Program-made: the position numbers and the translations under genes | Assembly (NCBI GenBank): GCA_964434165.1 | Contig: CAYSUS010000037.1 | Coordinates: 3,194-67,193, forward strand | DNA: 64,000 nucleotides | Reading direction: 5' to 3' | Source: CAYSUS01 sp964434165 | GTDB lineage: Bacteria; Planctomycetota; Planctomycetia; Pirellulales; Thermoguttaceae | The notes under the pieces: model-generated | Seen by the model: only the letters and a program-made list of their open reading frames with translations | What the model was told of the DNA's origin: nothing | Databases searched by the model: none | Shown here: in pieces, positions 25,072-33,631 of the stretch | Layout of the letters: each line of letters opens with the position of its first letter | Numbering within the stretch: position 1 is the stretch's first letter

Positions 25072-27170
25072 CAGCGGTTCCCTTCTCCCTTCTCATCTTC
25101 ATCAGCGGTTCTGAGCACCTCTGCCAGACGCTCCGTCAGGCGCCGGGCCGCGGCGAGGTTCATCTTCCGGTCGCCGCGATACCAGTGTTCCCATTTGGGC
25201 CCGCGCGTGGCCAGGGCCTGGGCGGCGTCGATCCGCTGCCACGCCTGCCCGGCGCGCGCGAGGGCCGCCGGCGCCTCGTCTCTCTGGCCCTCGTGCATTG
25301 CCAGCCCTGCCTCCAGCCCGGCCCCGAGCCACTCGACCAGGCCCAGCATGATCTGCTGCTGGGCGAGGAAGTTCACCTGGAACAGCCTCCGCGCCGGCGC
25401 CTCCATGCGCGAGGCCAGGCCGGCGGCGCCGCGCCCCGAACGCTCGAGCGCCTCTCGCTGCGAGCCGACCCGGGCGAGCTCGCGGCGCACGGCGCCGGGG
25501 TCGTTGAGCAGCGGTCGCTTGCCCTCCGCGAGCCGCTCGGTCAACAGACCGTAGATCCGCTTGCCCTTGTGGAGCGTCTCGCCGTCGAGCAGGTGGCGCG
25601 TGCCCTTCTCCGCGTCGATCGCGAACGAGTCGAAGTAGCGGCGGTAGCACTCCTCGACCTCGGGGGCCGCGGGGCCGAAACGCTCGCGGCACCAGGCGGA
25701 AAGGAAGCGGTCGGGGTCGAAGGACGCGAAATCCCGGGTCATGCGCGCCGAGGCCTCCACGCCGAGGACGAACTCCCGCACGTTGGAGACGTTGAAGATC
25801 GCGTAGTGCGAGGACCCGCGCCGGACGGCCTGGCCCAGCAGGTCGTGCATCTTCCACGGCGAAACGGCCTGGGCCAGGTGCGGCCCCGTACCCCACAGCG
25901 CCTGATGGTAATACACTCCGTACGGCCGGCCCTTCTCCCGGGCGACCTCGTAGAAGTCGCGCTGCCACTGCCAGCCCGGGCTGTTGTCGGCGAAGATCAC
26001 GGCCACGCCGGGCGGAAACGTCAGGTGGCCCTTCTGATGCAGCGCCGCCCCCTCCATCCACAAGGTGGTGGTGGCCGGCGGCTGGCGGCGCCGGTCCACG
26101 CTCTTGACGATCTCCCATTGGAGGTCCATCGCCTCGCTGATGAGCTTGCCCCGCTCCGCGTCGGTCCGGGGAGCGGCCGGATCGGTGACCCACATGGGCC
26201 GGTCGGCGATGCCCCGCAGTCCGAGCTGCCAGACCACGTTGGGGTATTGTGCCCAGCGGCGCGCGTACTCCCGCCAGACGTGCTCGAACCTGTCGCGGTG
26301 CCGGACAAAGGAGAACGGCACGTCCTCGCCCTTCTCCTTCCAGTAGCTCAGGAAGGCGAACCCGCTCACGCCCAGCGGCTCGATGTGATGCTGCGAGACG
26401 AACAGCCCGCGGCGCGAGGCCTCTTCGACGAGCCGCGCCTCGTCGGGATTGCGGATGTCGACGAACGACGCCGGGATCACCAGGTTGTAGCGAAGCCGGA
26501 GCATGGCCTCGAATACATGGGGCGAGACCTTGGGCGAAACCACGCGGCTGTAGAAGGGGTAATCGATGTCGCGCCGGCCGCCGTCGAGGTGCCACTCGGT
26601 CAGCAGGTCCTCGTCGTTGATGAACCAGCCGCGATAGCGGAACGTGGGCTCGCCCCCCTCCAGCTCGACCTCGTCCCAGGCCAGGCGCTCGCGCTTTTCC
26701 GGCATGCGGTCGGCCCAGAAGTGGAGCGGGTCCACGCCCAGGTATTCCTCGCAGAAGGCGTAGGTGCCGAACATCGTGCCGCGCGGGTCGCTGCCGGCGA
26801 TGACCACGGCGCGGCGGACGGGGCCGAGCCGGGCGGCGACGGACTGCACGCGAAAGGCCTCCCACTTGCCCGCCAGACGGTCGGCGGCCCCCGGGGCGAG
26901 CTTCTCGCAGAGGGCCGCGGAGTCGGGCCGGTCAACCGTGGCGAGGACCACGCAGTGGGGCGCGGCCCCTTCGGCCTCGGCGACGACCCCGGGCCGCCGG
27001 CCCGTAATCCGCTCCACGTCCGCGGCGAGGTCCGCAGCCGCCCGGCGCACGCACTCGGGCTCGCTGCGGGGAACCAGGATGGTGGCCGTGGCGCCGGGGG
27101 AGGCCAGCGCAAAAGGCTTGGGCGCCGGGGCGCTGACGGCCGCGGCGATCAGGACGGCGGCAAGACTCAC
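25071..27170 (-). CDS. GH115-type glycoside hydrolase (putative alpha-glucuronidase)
   Basis: A 699-residue exported protein. The GTG at 27170 is the start: AAGGAG/GGAGAGG lies just upstream, and it opens the signal peptide SLAAVLIAAAVSAPAPKPFALA. Residues about 20-130 resemble the N-terminal glucosidase-associated domain (VRRAAADLAADVERITGRRPGV, RGTMFGTYAFCEEYLGVDPLHFW). The catalytic-barrel opening FRYRGWFINDED matches the GH115 signature, with later motifs QLGLRG, LWMEG and IFADNSPGW. The family removes glucuronic acid side chains from xylan. The stop overlaps the next gene's ATG (TGATG). Substrate is inferred from family only. Confidence 0.82.
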   Translation of the reverse strand: MSLAAVLIAAAVSAPAPKPFALASPGATATILVPRSEPECVRRAAADLAADVERITGRRPGVVAEAEGAAPHCVVLATVDRPDSAALCEKLAPGAADRLAGKWEAFRVQSVAARLGPVRRAVVIAGSDPRGTMFGTYAFCEEYLGVDPLHFWADRMPEKRERLAWDEVELEGGEPTFRYRGWFINDEDLLTEWHLDGGRRDIDYPFYSRVVSPKVSPHVFEAMLRLRYNLVIPASFVDIRNPDEARLVEEASRRGLFVSQHHIEPLGVSGFAFLSYWKEKGEDVPFSFVRHRDRFEHVWREYARRWAQYPNVVWQLGLRGIADRPMWVTDPAAPRTDAERGKLISEAMDLQWEIVKSVDRRRQPPATTTLWMEGAALHQKGHLTFPPGVAVIFADNSPGWQWQRDFYEVAREKGRPYGVYYHQALWGTGPHLAQAVSPWKMHDLLGQAVRRGSSHYAIFNVSNVREFVLGVEASARMTRDFASFDPDRFLSAWCRERFGPAAPEVEECYRRYFDSFAIDAEKGTRHLLDGETLHKGKRIYGLLTERLAEGKRPLLNDPGAVRRELARVGSQREALERSGRGAAGLASRMEAPARRLFQVNFLAQQQIMLGLVEWLGAGLEAGLAMHEGQRDEAPAALARAGQAWQRIDAAQALATRGPKWEHWYRGDRKMNLAAARRLTERLAEVLRTADEDEKGEGNR

Positions 27171-27383
27171 GGGCGATCCCTCTCCTTCCCGGCGCCATCG
27201 AAGGCTGGATGGAAAGCCCCGATTGTAATCCGCCGGCCGGCCGGCCGCCAATCACGAGGCCGCGTGGGCCGTTGGGGGGCGGCGCACCGCCACGAGAGGA
27301 TGCGCTTCAGAGGCAGGCCGGGACCGCGGAGCCGCCGGGCCGCGGAGCGACGCCGCGAGACGGCGTCCTCCGCGAAGAGGGCG

Positions 27384-28496
27384 TCAGTAGTCGTACCACA
27401 TGCCGATGCCGATCTTCTCTTCGTTCATGTTGAAGAACTCCCACTGGTCGCTCTTGCCGTTGTAGTACTGCATGCCCATGCGGAAGAGCTGGCCGCTGGG
27501 GCCGCGCCACTGCCAGCCGGTCTGGACCACGAGGTTGCCGCCGAAGTCGAATTCCTCGCGGAGGTGGCCGTTGAGGGCGACGAACGGCGCGCCGCGCAGC
27601 CCATTGATGACCAGGGGGCTGTAGTCCATGCCGAACTGGAACTCCCAGGGCCGGGCCCCGCCCGAGTCGTAAAAGGCCCAGGCGGCCTCGGCGTAAAGAC
27701 GGAGGTTCTCGGTCAGGTAGATCGACTGGCCCAGGACCAGGGCGTCGCGCACGTAGTTCTCGCGGGGAACGCCCGGGTTCTTGATCAGGAACTCGTCGCC
27801 CATGTGCGAGCTGACGTGGTAGTAGGAGAACTTGGTGCGCAGCGGCCCCCGCCCGAAGGTCAGGGGGATCCCGAACCGATAGTCCGTTCCTACCAGGTCG
27901 CGGTCCTCCTCCGGATCGAGGCGCAGAAGGGCGGCGCCCTCGAAGTCGATCTGCCAGCCGTCGGGCAGCAGCGTGTCCTCGCTCCCGTATCGCAGCATGC
28001 CCACGCGCCCGCCCAGCGAGATGTCCCAGATCCAGCCCAGCCGGTCGTCGTTGTTGAACACGATGGCGTGGCGGGGCTCCTTGACGCCGGCCAGGTAGGA
28101 GCGGTAGATCAGTCCGTCGGGAAGGACTTGCAGGCGCCAGGGAATCTCGCGCAGGGACACGCTCGGACCCAGCGGCGCGGACGCGTCAGGAAGCGCCGCC
28201 TCGGCCAGCGCCCGGGCGTCTCGATCCAGGGCCACGCCATCGTCGGCCGGCGCGTCGGCTCCGCCGGGCGGGATGAACGCGGGAACCCGCGCGGGAGGAA
28301 CCCACGGAGCAATCGGCGGCTCCTCCAGCCCCGCCCGCGCCGCCGGCCCGGGCCGGCCGCCGCGCTCCACCCAACGCTCCAGCTCCGGACCGTACACCTC
28401 ATCCGCCGCGGCGCGACCCGAAGTGCCTGTCGCCGTCAAAAGGCCCGCCAGGACGGGAACGAGGAGCCACACCGCACGGACCAGGAAGCTGCGCAT
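27384..28496 (-). CDS. Exported DUF1207-like protein
   Basis: A 370-residue exported protein. A signal peptide (MRSFLVRAVWLLVPVLAGLLTATG...RAAA) is followed by a Pro/Ala-rich linker (about 45-110). A beta-rich domain then starts at LQVLPDGLIYRSYLAGVKEPRHAIVF and ends SDQWEFFNMNEEKIGIGMWYDY. The YRSYLAGxKEPR segment is what I recall for DUF1207, common in planctomycetes. The many alternating aromatic strands suggest an outer-membrane beta-barrel, but the last residue is Tyr. The ATG at 28496 is preferred; an upstream TTG at 28523 is possible. It is 213 bp upstream of the GH115-type gene on the same strand. Confidence 0.82.
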   Translation of the reverse strand: MRSFLVRAVWLLVPVLAGLLTATGTSGRAAADEVYGPELERWVERGGRPGPAARAGLEEPPIAPWVPPARVPAFIPPGGADAPADDGVALDRDARALAEAALPDASAPLGPSVSLREIPWRLQVLPDGLIYRSYLAGVKEPRHAIVFNNDDRLGWIWDISLGGRVGMLRYGSEDTLLPDGWQIDFEGAALLRLDPEEDRDLVGTDYRFGIPLTFGRGPLRTKFSYYHVSSHMGDEFLIKNPGVPRENYVRDALVLGQSIYLTENLRLYAEAAWAFYDSGGARPWEFQFGMDYSPLVINGLRGAPFVALNGHLREEFDFGGNLVVQTGWQWRGPSGQLFRMGMQYYNGKSDQWEFFNMNEEKIGIGMWYDY

Positions 28497-28631
28497 TTTG
28501 TGCAATCCACAGAAGTTCCGCAAAGCCCCCTGCCTTCCGAGAAGAGGGCCGCATTATCTGGGATTACCCCCAACCGGGGCAAGATCGAAAAGTGCCGGGT
28601 TGCGCGAAGAACCCCCCCCTTTTCGAGCCAT

Positions 28632-29876
28632 CTACAATCGTTCGAGCGGATTGCCGCGGTGCTCAAGGGGCAGATCGACCGGACCGCCTGCGCGTTGCGA
28701 CTCGAACACCGCGGCGATCATCTCGACCGACGTCCGGGCTTCCTCGAGGTGGGCCACGGGCGGGCGGTCGTTCTCGATGGCGTCGATCAGGTCGCGCACG
28801 GCCGCCACGTTGCCGCCGTGCAGGTGCGTGTCCTCCAGCGGCTCGGGCTTGCCGACGCCGGCCGAGGTGACCGGCTGCCACGACTTGCCGCTCTGGCCCG
28901 GCGACCAGGACGAGTCCTCCAGCAAATGGACCGGCGGCAGCCAGCCCGTGCCCATGTCGATCAGGCCCGCGGAGCCGAAGACGCGCAGCCCGAACCGCGT
29001 CGGCCGCCCGCCCGCCCCCCGCACCGAATCGAAGCAGGCGGTCACGCCGCTTGCCATGCGGTACATGGCGTGGACTTCGTCGCCGGCCAGTGGGCCGATG
29101 CCCTCGGCTCCGGGCTGGACGTCGCCCTTGGTGACGGGCTTGCCCTCGGCGTACACGCGCGCGAAGCACGACTGGGGCGCGCCGCCGAAGTGGTTCGTCA
29201 GGTTCAGCACGTGCGATCCCAGCACCCAAAGGTCCTCGCCCCCGCCGCGCCGGTCTTCCTTGCCCCGTGCGCGGATCTCGATCACCCGGCCGATCCGCCC
29301 CTCGGCGATCAGCGATTCGATGACCTTCAGCCGGGGGCTGTAGCGGGTCTGGAAGGCGATCGCCAGCTTCACCCCGTGCTTCTGGCAGGCGGCCGCCATG
29401 CGGTCGGCCTCCTCGGGCGTGCGGCACATCGGCTTCTCCAGGTAAATCCCCTTGGCGCCGCGCTCGGCGGCGGCCGTCACCATGTCGCCGTGCTGGTCGA
29501 GCCACCGGGGCGCCACGGCCACCAGGTCGGGCCGGACCTCGTCGAGCATGCGGCGGTAGTCCCCATACCCCTGCACGCCGTCGAGCCGCCTGACGGCCCG
29601 TGCCAGGCCCTGTGGATCGGCGTCGGCGACGGCCACGATCGCGGTCTGGGGCACGTCCAGCCACACCCTGTCGAGCCCGTGGCCGTAGTTGCCTCGCCCC
29701 GTGTGACCGATCACGGCAACGCGGTAATTCGGCGGCTTCCCGCCTTCGGCCCGGCCGGGGCGAGCAGCGACCCAGGCGGCCGATCCCAGCGCAAGGGACG
29801 CCGCATTGCGAGCGAAGCCGCGTCGGGACAGCGTGGGACTCCGGGCAGATCGACTCGGCAGGGACGATCGATTCAT
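28632..29876 (-). CDS. Gfo/Idh/MocA-family oxidoreductase with Tat signal
   Basis: A 414-residue NAD(P)-dependent oxidoreductase. The N-terminus has a twin-arginine signal (LSRRGFARNAASLALGSAAW, Arg18-Arg19), so it is exported folded, probably with its cofactor bound. The Rossmann fold starts at YRVAVIGHTGRGNYGHG, and the family motif EKP is in IYLEKPMCRT. Exported Gfo/Idh/MocA proteins are numerous in planctomycetes, and most have unknown sugar substrates. The ATG at 29876 is selected because it begins the Tat signal and has AAAGGA upstream. It is divergent from the ROK-fusion gene. Confidence 0.92.
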   Translation of the reverse strand: MNRSSLPSRSARSPTLSRRGFARNAASLALGSAAWVAARPGRAEGGKPPNYRVAVIGHTGRGNYGHGLDRVWLDVPQTAIVAVADADPQGLARAVRRLDGVQGYGDYRRMLDEVRPDLVAVAPRWLDQHGDMVTAAAERGAKGIYLEKPMCRTPEEADRMAAACQKHGVKLAIAFQTRYSPRLKVIESLIAEGRIGRVIEIRARGKEDRRGGGEDLWVLGSHVLNLTNHFGGAPQSCFARVYAEGKPVTKGDVQPGAEGIGPLAGDEVHAMYRMASGVTACFDSVRGAGGRPTRFGLRVFGSAGLIDMGTGWLPPVHLLEDSSWSPGQSGKSWQPVTSAGVGKPEPLEDTHLHGGNVAAVRDLIDAIENDRPPVAHLEEARTSVEMIAAVFESQRAGGPVDLPLEHRGNPLERL

Positions 29877-30096
29877 GGTGAGGTATCCTTTGGCAGCGAT
29901 GGAGAGGATTGCCCAGGTGGCCGCGCGCCCCGGATCATGGTCCTCCACGCCCTTGCGGCATGCAAGCATTCCCCCGATTCAGGGTATTTTCGACGGCGGG
30001 AGAAACGAGCAAGATTCACGAAAAGCGGCTGGGGCCGCAGACCGTCGGGGGCGCCGCGGAAGGGCACGCACGCCGTCGCACCGGGGATCGCACAAC

Positions 30097-31479
30097 ATGG
30101 CTCAGACCGGCAGCGGTGAGAACATGCTGTACTTGGGTGTCGATGTCGGGGGGACGAAGATCCTGGCCAATCTGGTCGAGGCCAGCGGGGCCGTGGTCGA
30201 GAGGGAGCGATGCCCCACGCCTCGCCAGGGAGGACCGGAGCAGGTCCTGGCCGTGATCGAGCGGGTGATCGACGAGGTGCTCCAGAAGGAGTCGCTCCGC
30301 GCGGCCGATCTGGCGGCGATCGGCATCGCCGTGCCCGGGGTCGTCGATCCGGACGAGGGGCGCGTCGTGGTCACTCCCAACATGAACCTGACGGGCGTGG
30401 CCCTGGGCGCGCACCTGGAGCAGCGCTACAAGCTGCCGGTGGCGGTGGGCAACGACTGCAACCTGGGAACGCTGGGCGAGAAGTGGCTCGGCTCGGCGCG
30501 GCATGCCCGCAGCGCGGTGGGGATCTTCGTGGGCACGGGCATCGGCGGGGGCTTCGTGCAGCGGAACCGCGTGTGGCGCGGCGCTCGGGAGGGCGCCTCG
30601 GAGGTCGGCCACATGGTGATCCAGATCGACGGGCCGTTGTGCGGTTGCGGCAACCGGGGCTGCCTGGAGGCCCTGGCCAGCCGCACGGCCATCGAGCGCG
30701 ATCTCCGCGAGGCGATCGCCGCGGGGCGCGAGAGCGTGCTGCCCGGCCTGCTCGACGGCGACCTCGGCGTGATCCGCAGCGGGGCCATCCGCAAGGCCCT
30801 GGAGAGCGGCGACGCGCTGGTCACCGAGGTGATGCGGCGGGCCTCGGAGATCCTCGGCTACGGCTGCCTGACGATCCGGCACCTGGTCGATCCCGAGGTG
30901 ATCGTTCTCGGCGGCGGCGTGGTCGAGGCGTGCAGCGACTTCATCCTGCCGATCGTGGAGAACATCGTGGGCTCCGACCAGCTTCCCGGCGCGCGGGGCG
31001 GCGGGCGCGTGCTGCTCTCGGCCCTGGGCGACGACGCCGTGGCGCTCGGCGCGGTGGCCCTGGCCGCGCGGCGGATCGGGCGCAACCCCCTGAAGAAGCG
31101 CTACGCGGTGCGGCCGAAGTACCCGGAGATCCGCGCGGCGGGGCCGGGCGAGATCCAGGTGGGGAGCAAGGCCTTCGACCGCGACATCTACGTCTATGTG
31201 AGCGGCAAGGTGAAGAAGCGCAAGAAGTCGCTCTCCCGCCAGCACTACGGGACCGCCCACAGCCTGGGCCCGAAGGAGCTGGAAAAGGTCTGCACGGGCG
31301 GGCCCGAGATCCTGTTCGTGGGCACCGGGCGCGAGGGGCGCATGGAGCTGACCGACGAGGCGCGGCGGTTCCTCGAGCAGCGCGCGATCCAGGTCGAGGC
31401 CCTGCCCACCCCCGAGGCCGTCGAGGCCTTCAACGCCTCGAAGCGCCGCAAGGCCGCGCTGTTCCACGTCACGTGCTGA
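30097..31479 (+). CDS. ROK-family sugar kinase fused to an Mth938-like domain
   Basis: A 460-residue protein. Residues about 11-325 are a ROK kinase: phosphate motif LGVDVGGTKI, catalytic Asp120 in AVGNDCNLG, FVGTGIGGGFV, and the zinc site with His172 and CGCGNRGC (182-189) then LE. This is typical of glucokinase-like enzymes. Residues about 343-460 (YPEIRAAGPGEIQVGSKAF, SLSRQHYGTAHSLG, PEILFVGTGREGRMEL, ALFHVTC) match the Mth938/NDUFAF3-like fold, unrelated to sugar phosphorylation. The frame is continuous, so the fusion is real in this sequence. The start could also be the ATG at 30124, which has GGTGAG upstream and directly precedes LYLGVDVGG. The substrate is unknown. Confidence 0.9.
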   Translation: MAQTGSGENMLYLGVDVGGTKILANLVEASGAVVERERCPTPRQGGPEQVLAVIERVIDEVLQKESLRAADLAAIGIAVPGVVDPDEGRVVVTPNMNLTGVALGAHLEQRYKLPVAVGNDCNLGTLGEKWLGSARHARSAVGIFVGTGIGGGFVQRNRVWRGAREGASEVGHMVIQIDGPLCGCGNRGCLEALASRTAIERDLREAIAAGRESVLPGLLDGDLGVIRSGAIRKALESGDALVTEVMRRASEILGYGCLTIRHLVDPEVIVLGGGVVEACSDFILPIVENIVGSDQLPGARGGGRVLLSALGDDAVALGAVALAARRIGRNPLKKRYAVRPKYPEIRAAGPGEIQVGSKAFDRDIYVYVSGKVKKRKKSLSRQHYGTAHSLGPKELEKVCTGGPEILFVGTGREGRMELTDEARRFLEQRAIQVEALPTPEAVEAFNASKRRKAALFHVTC

Positions 31480-31510
31480 GCCGCGCTCGACGGGCGGCCC
31501 CGGGGGCGGC

Positions 31511-33625
31511 TCAGCCCTTGGGGCGGGTCAAGGGGCGGAACTGCAGCCCGGCCTGGTCGGCCTCCTGCACGGCGGCCACGGCCTCGCCGTAGAAGGTCTC
31601 CTGGGCGCGGACCCGGCGGCCCCGCGCCGCGATGCGCTCGTAGGTTCCGTCGGGCAGGAGCCGCCACGACTTCACGTTGTCGGCGAAGCACGTGCGGAGG
31701 ATGGAGAGGGTCCGTCGCCGCAAGCGCGGATCGGTCACGGGGAAGAGGATCTCCAGCCGGCGGCTGAGGTTGCGCCGCATCCAGTCGGCGCTGGACAGAT
31801 ACACCTCCTCGTGGCCGCCGTTGCGGAAGTAGAAGACCCGCGCGTGCTCCAGGAACCGATCGACGATGGAGACCACCCGAATGTTCTCCGACACGCCTTC
31901 GACGCCGGGCCGCAGAGTGCAAATGCCCCGGACGTTCAGGAGGATCTCCACGCCGGACTGGCTGGCCCGGTACAGGGCGCGGCAGACCTCGAGATCCTGG
32001 AGCGAATTGACCTTGGCCATGATGAGGCCCGGCTTGTCGGGCGTCGAAGCCTGGACCTCGCGGTCGATCAGGTCGAGGAACCGCTGCCTGAGGCCCGTCG
32101 GCGCGATGCACAGCCGGGCCCAGCCGACCGGCTCGGAGTAGCCGGTGAGGAGGTTGAAGAACGCGGCCACGTCGCTGGCCGTGTCCGGGTCGCAGGTCAT
32201 CACGCCGATGTCCGAGTAGAGCCGCGCGGTGCGGTCGTTGTAGTTGCCCGTGGCCAGGTGGACGTAGCGGCGGATGCGGCCCGACTCGCGGCGCACGACC
32301 AGGGAGGCCTTGGCGTGGGTCTTCAGCCCCGCGATGCCGTAGATCACGTGGCACCCGGCGTCCTCCAGGCGGCGCGCCCAGTTGACGTTGCGGGCCTCGT
32401 CGAAGCGGGCCTTCAGCTCCACCAGGGCCGTCACCTCCTTGCCGTCCTCGGCCGCCCGCTCCAGGGCGCGGATGATGGGCGAGTCGCCGCTGGTGCGGTA
32501 GAGCGTCTGCTTGATGGCCAGAACGTCGGGATCCTCCGCCGCCTGCGTGAGTAGCTGCACGACCGGGTCGAAGCTCTCGTAGGGGTGAAAGAGCATCACG
32601 TCGTGATCCTGCAGGCTGGACCACAGGTCCTCGCTCCCGATCAGGTCGCGGGGCCGCTGGGGCGGCCAGTCGGGGAGTCTGAGGCGCTCGAAGCCCGGCC
32701 AGCCGACGACCTGCCACAAGGCCGTGGCGTCCAACAGGCCCTCGATCTCGTACACCTGCTCGGACGCCAGCCCGAGCCAGTCGGCCAGCCACTTCTTCAG
32801 CCGGCGATCGGCGTCGGCCGAGACCTCCAGGCGCACGGCCTGGCGGCGGCGGCGGTCGAGCACGGCCTCCTCGACCGCGGCCAGCAGGTCGCTGACGTCG
32901 TCGTCCTGAATGGCCACGTCGGCGTCGCGCGTCACGCGGTAGGTGGTCGAGCAGAGCACGCGGTACCCGGGGAACAGGGTATCGAGGTTGTCCGCGACGA
33001 CCTCCTCCAGGCAGGCCAGGTGGATCCCTTCGTCCGCCGGCACGGCCACGAACCGCTTGAACACGCTCGGGACGGGCACGTCCACGATCTTCTCTCCGCC
33101 CGACGCGCCCGGCGAGTCCGGCGCGATCACCGCGGCCACGTGCAACTGCAGGCCGGGCAGGACCGGGAAGGGGTCGAGGTCCTCGACGGCCAGGGGCGTG
33201 AGCACCGGCAGGACTTCCTTGACGAAGTAGGCGTGCAGCCAGTCGCGCTGGGGATCGGTCCAGTCGCCCGAACGCCAGAGGAACAGGCCTTCCTTGGAGA
33301 GTCCCTGGAACACCTCGCGGACCCCCTCGGTCTGCTCCTCGACCAGGCGATGGACGCGGCGGCCGATGGCGGCGAGCTGCTGCGACGGCGTCAGCCCGGC
33401 CGGGTCGCGGCGGCGCACGCCGGCGCCTTTCAACTGGTGAAGGCCGGCCACGCGGACCATGAAGAACTCGTCGAGGTTCGAGCTGACGATGGCCAGGAAC
33501 TTCAGCCGCTCCAGGAGGGGGAGCCGCCGATCGAGGCCCTCGCGGAGCACGCGATCGTTGAACTCCAGCCAGCTCAGCTCGCGGTTGATGTACAGATCGG
33601 GGGACTTCAGCGTCTTGGCACACAT
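31511..33625 (-). CDS. ppk1: Polyphosphate kinase 1
   Basis: A 704-residue enzyme that makes polyphosphate from ATP at the membrane or in the cytosol. The N domain begins LYINRELSWLEFNDRVL. The head domain ends near LDPFPVLPGLQLHVAA. The C1/C2 catalytic domains carry the autophosphorylated His437 in GLKTHAKASLVVRRE, with DVLAIKQTLYRTSGDSPI and YVHLATGNYN. Length is normal. The ATG at 33625 follows GAGGAGA and lies only 6 bp after the ppx stop, so the gene is the last in the CHAD-ppx-ppk1 operon. It is convergent with the ROK-fusion gene, with 31 bp between stops. Confidence 0.97.
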   Translation of the reverse strand: MCAKTLKSPDLYINRELSWLEFNDRVLREGLDRRLPLLERLKFLAIVSSNLDEFFMVRVAGLHQLKGAGVRRRDPAGLTPSQQLAAIGRRVHRLVEEQTEGVREVFQGLSKEGLFLWRSGDWTDPQRDWLHAYFVKEVLPVLTPLAVEDLDPFPVLPGLQLHVAAVIAPDSPGASGGEKIVDVPVPSVFKRFVAVPADEGIHLACLEEVVADNLDTLFPGYRVLCSTTYRVTRDADVAIQDDDVSDLLAAVEEAVLDRRRRQAVRLEVSADADRRLKKWLADWLGLASEQVYEIEGLLDATALWQVVGWPGFERLRLPDWPPQRPRDLIGSEDLWSSLQDHDVMLFHPYESFDPVVQLLTQAAEDPDVLAIKQTLYRTSGDSPIIRALERAAEDGKEVTALVELKARFDEARNVNWARRLEDAGCHVIYGIAGLKTHAKASLVVRRESGRIRRYVHLATGNYNDRTARLYSDIGVMTCDPDTASDVAAFFNLLTGYSEPVGWARLCIAPTGLRQRFLDLIDREVQASTPDKPGLIMAKVNSLQDLEVCRALYRASQSGVEILLNVRGICTLRPGVEGVSENIRVVSIVDRFLEHARVFYFRNGGHEEVYLSSADWMRRNLSRRLEILFPVTDPRLRRRTLSILRTCFADNVKSWRLLPDGTYERIAARGRRVRAQETFYGEAVAAVQEADQAGLQFRPLTRPKG

Positions 33626-33631
33626 CGCGGC

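Noticed and set aside
25005..30119. Very long plus-strand open frame (about 1700 codons)
   Set aside because: It is antisense to four recognisable minus-strand genes; its residues are Arg/Ala/Gly/His-rich and match no family. It is a result of high G+C.
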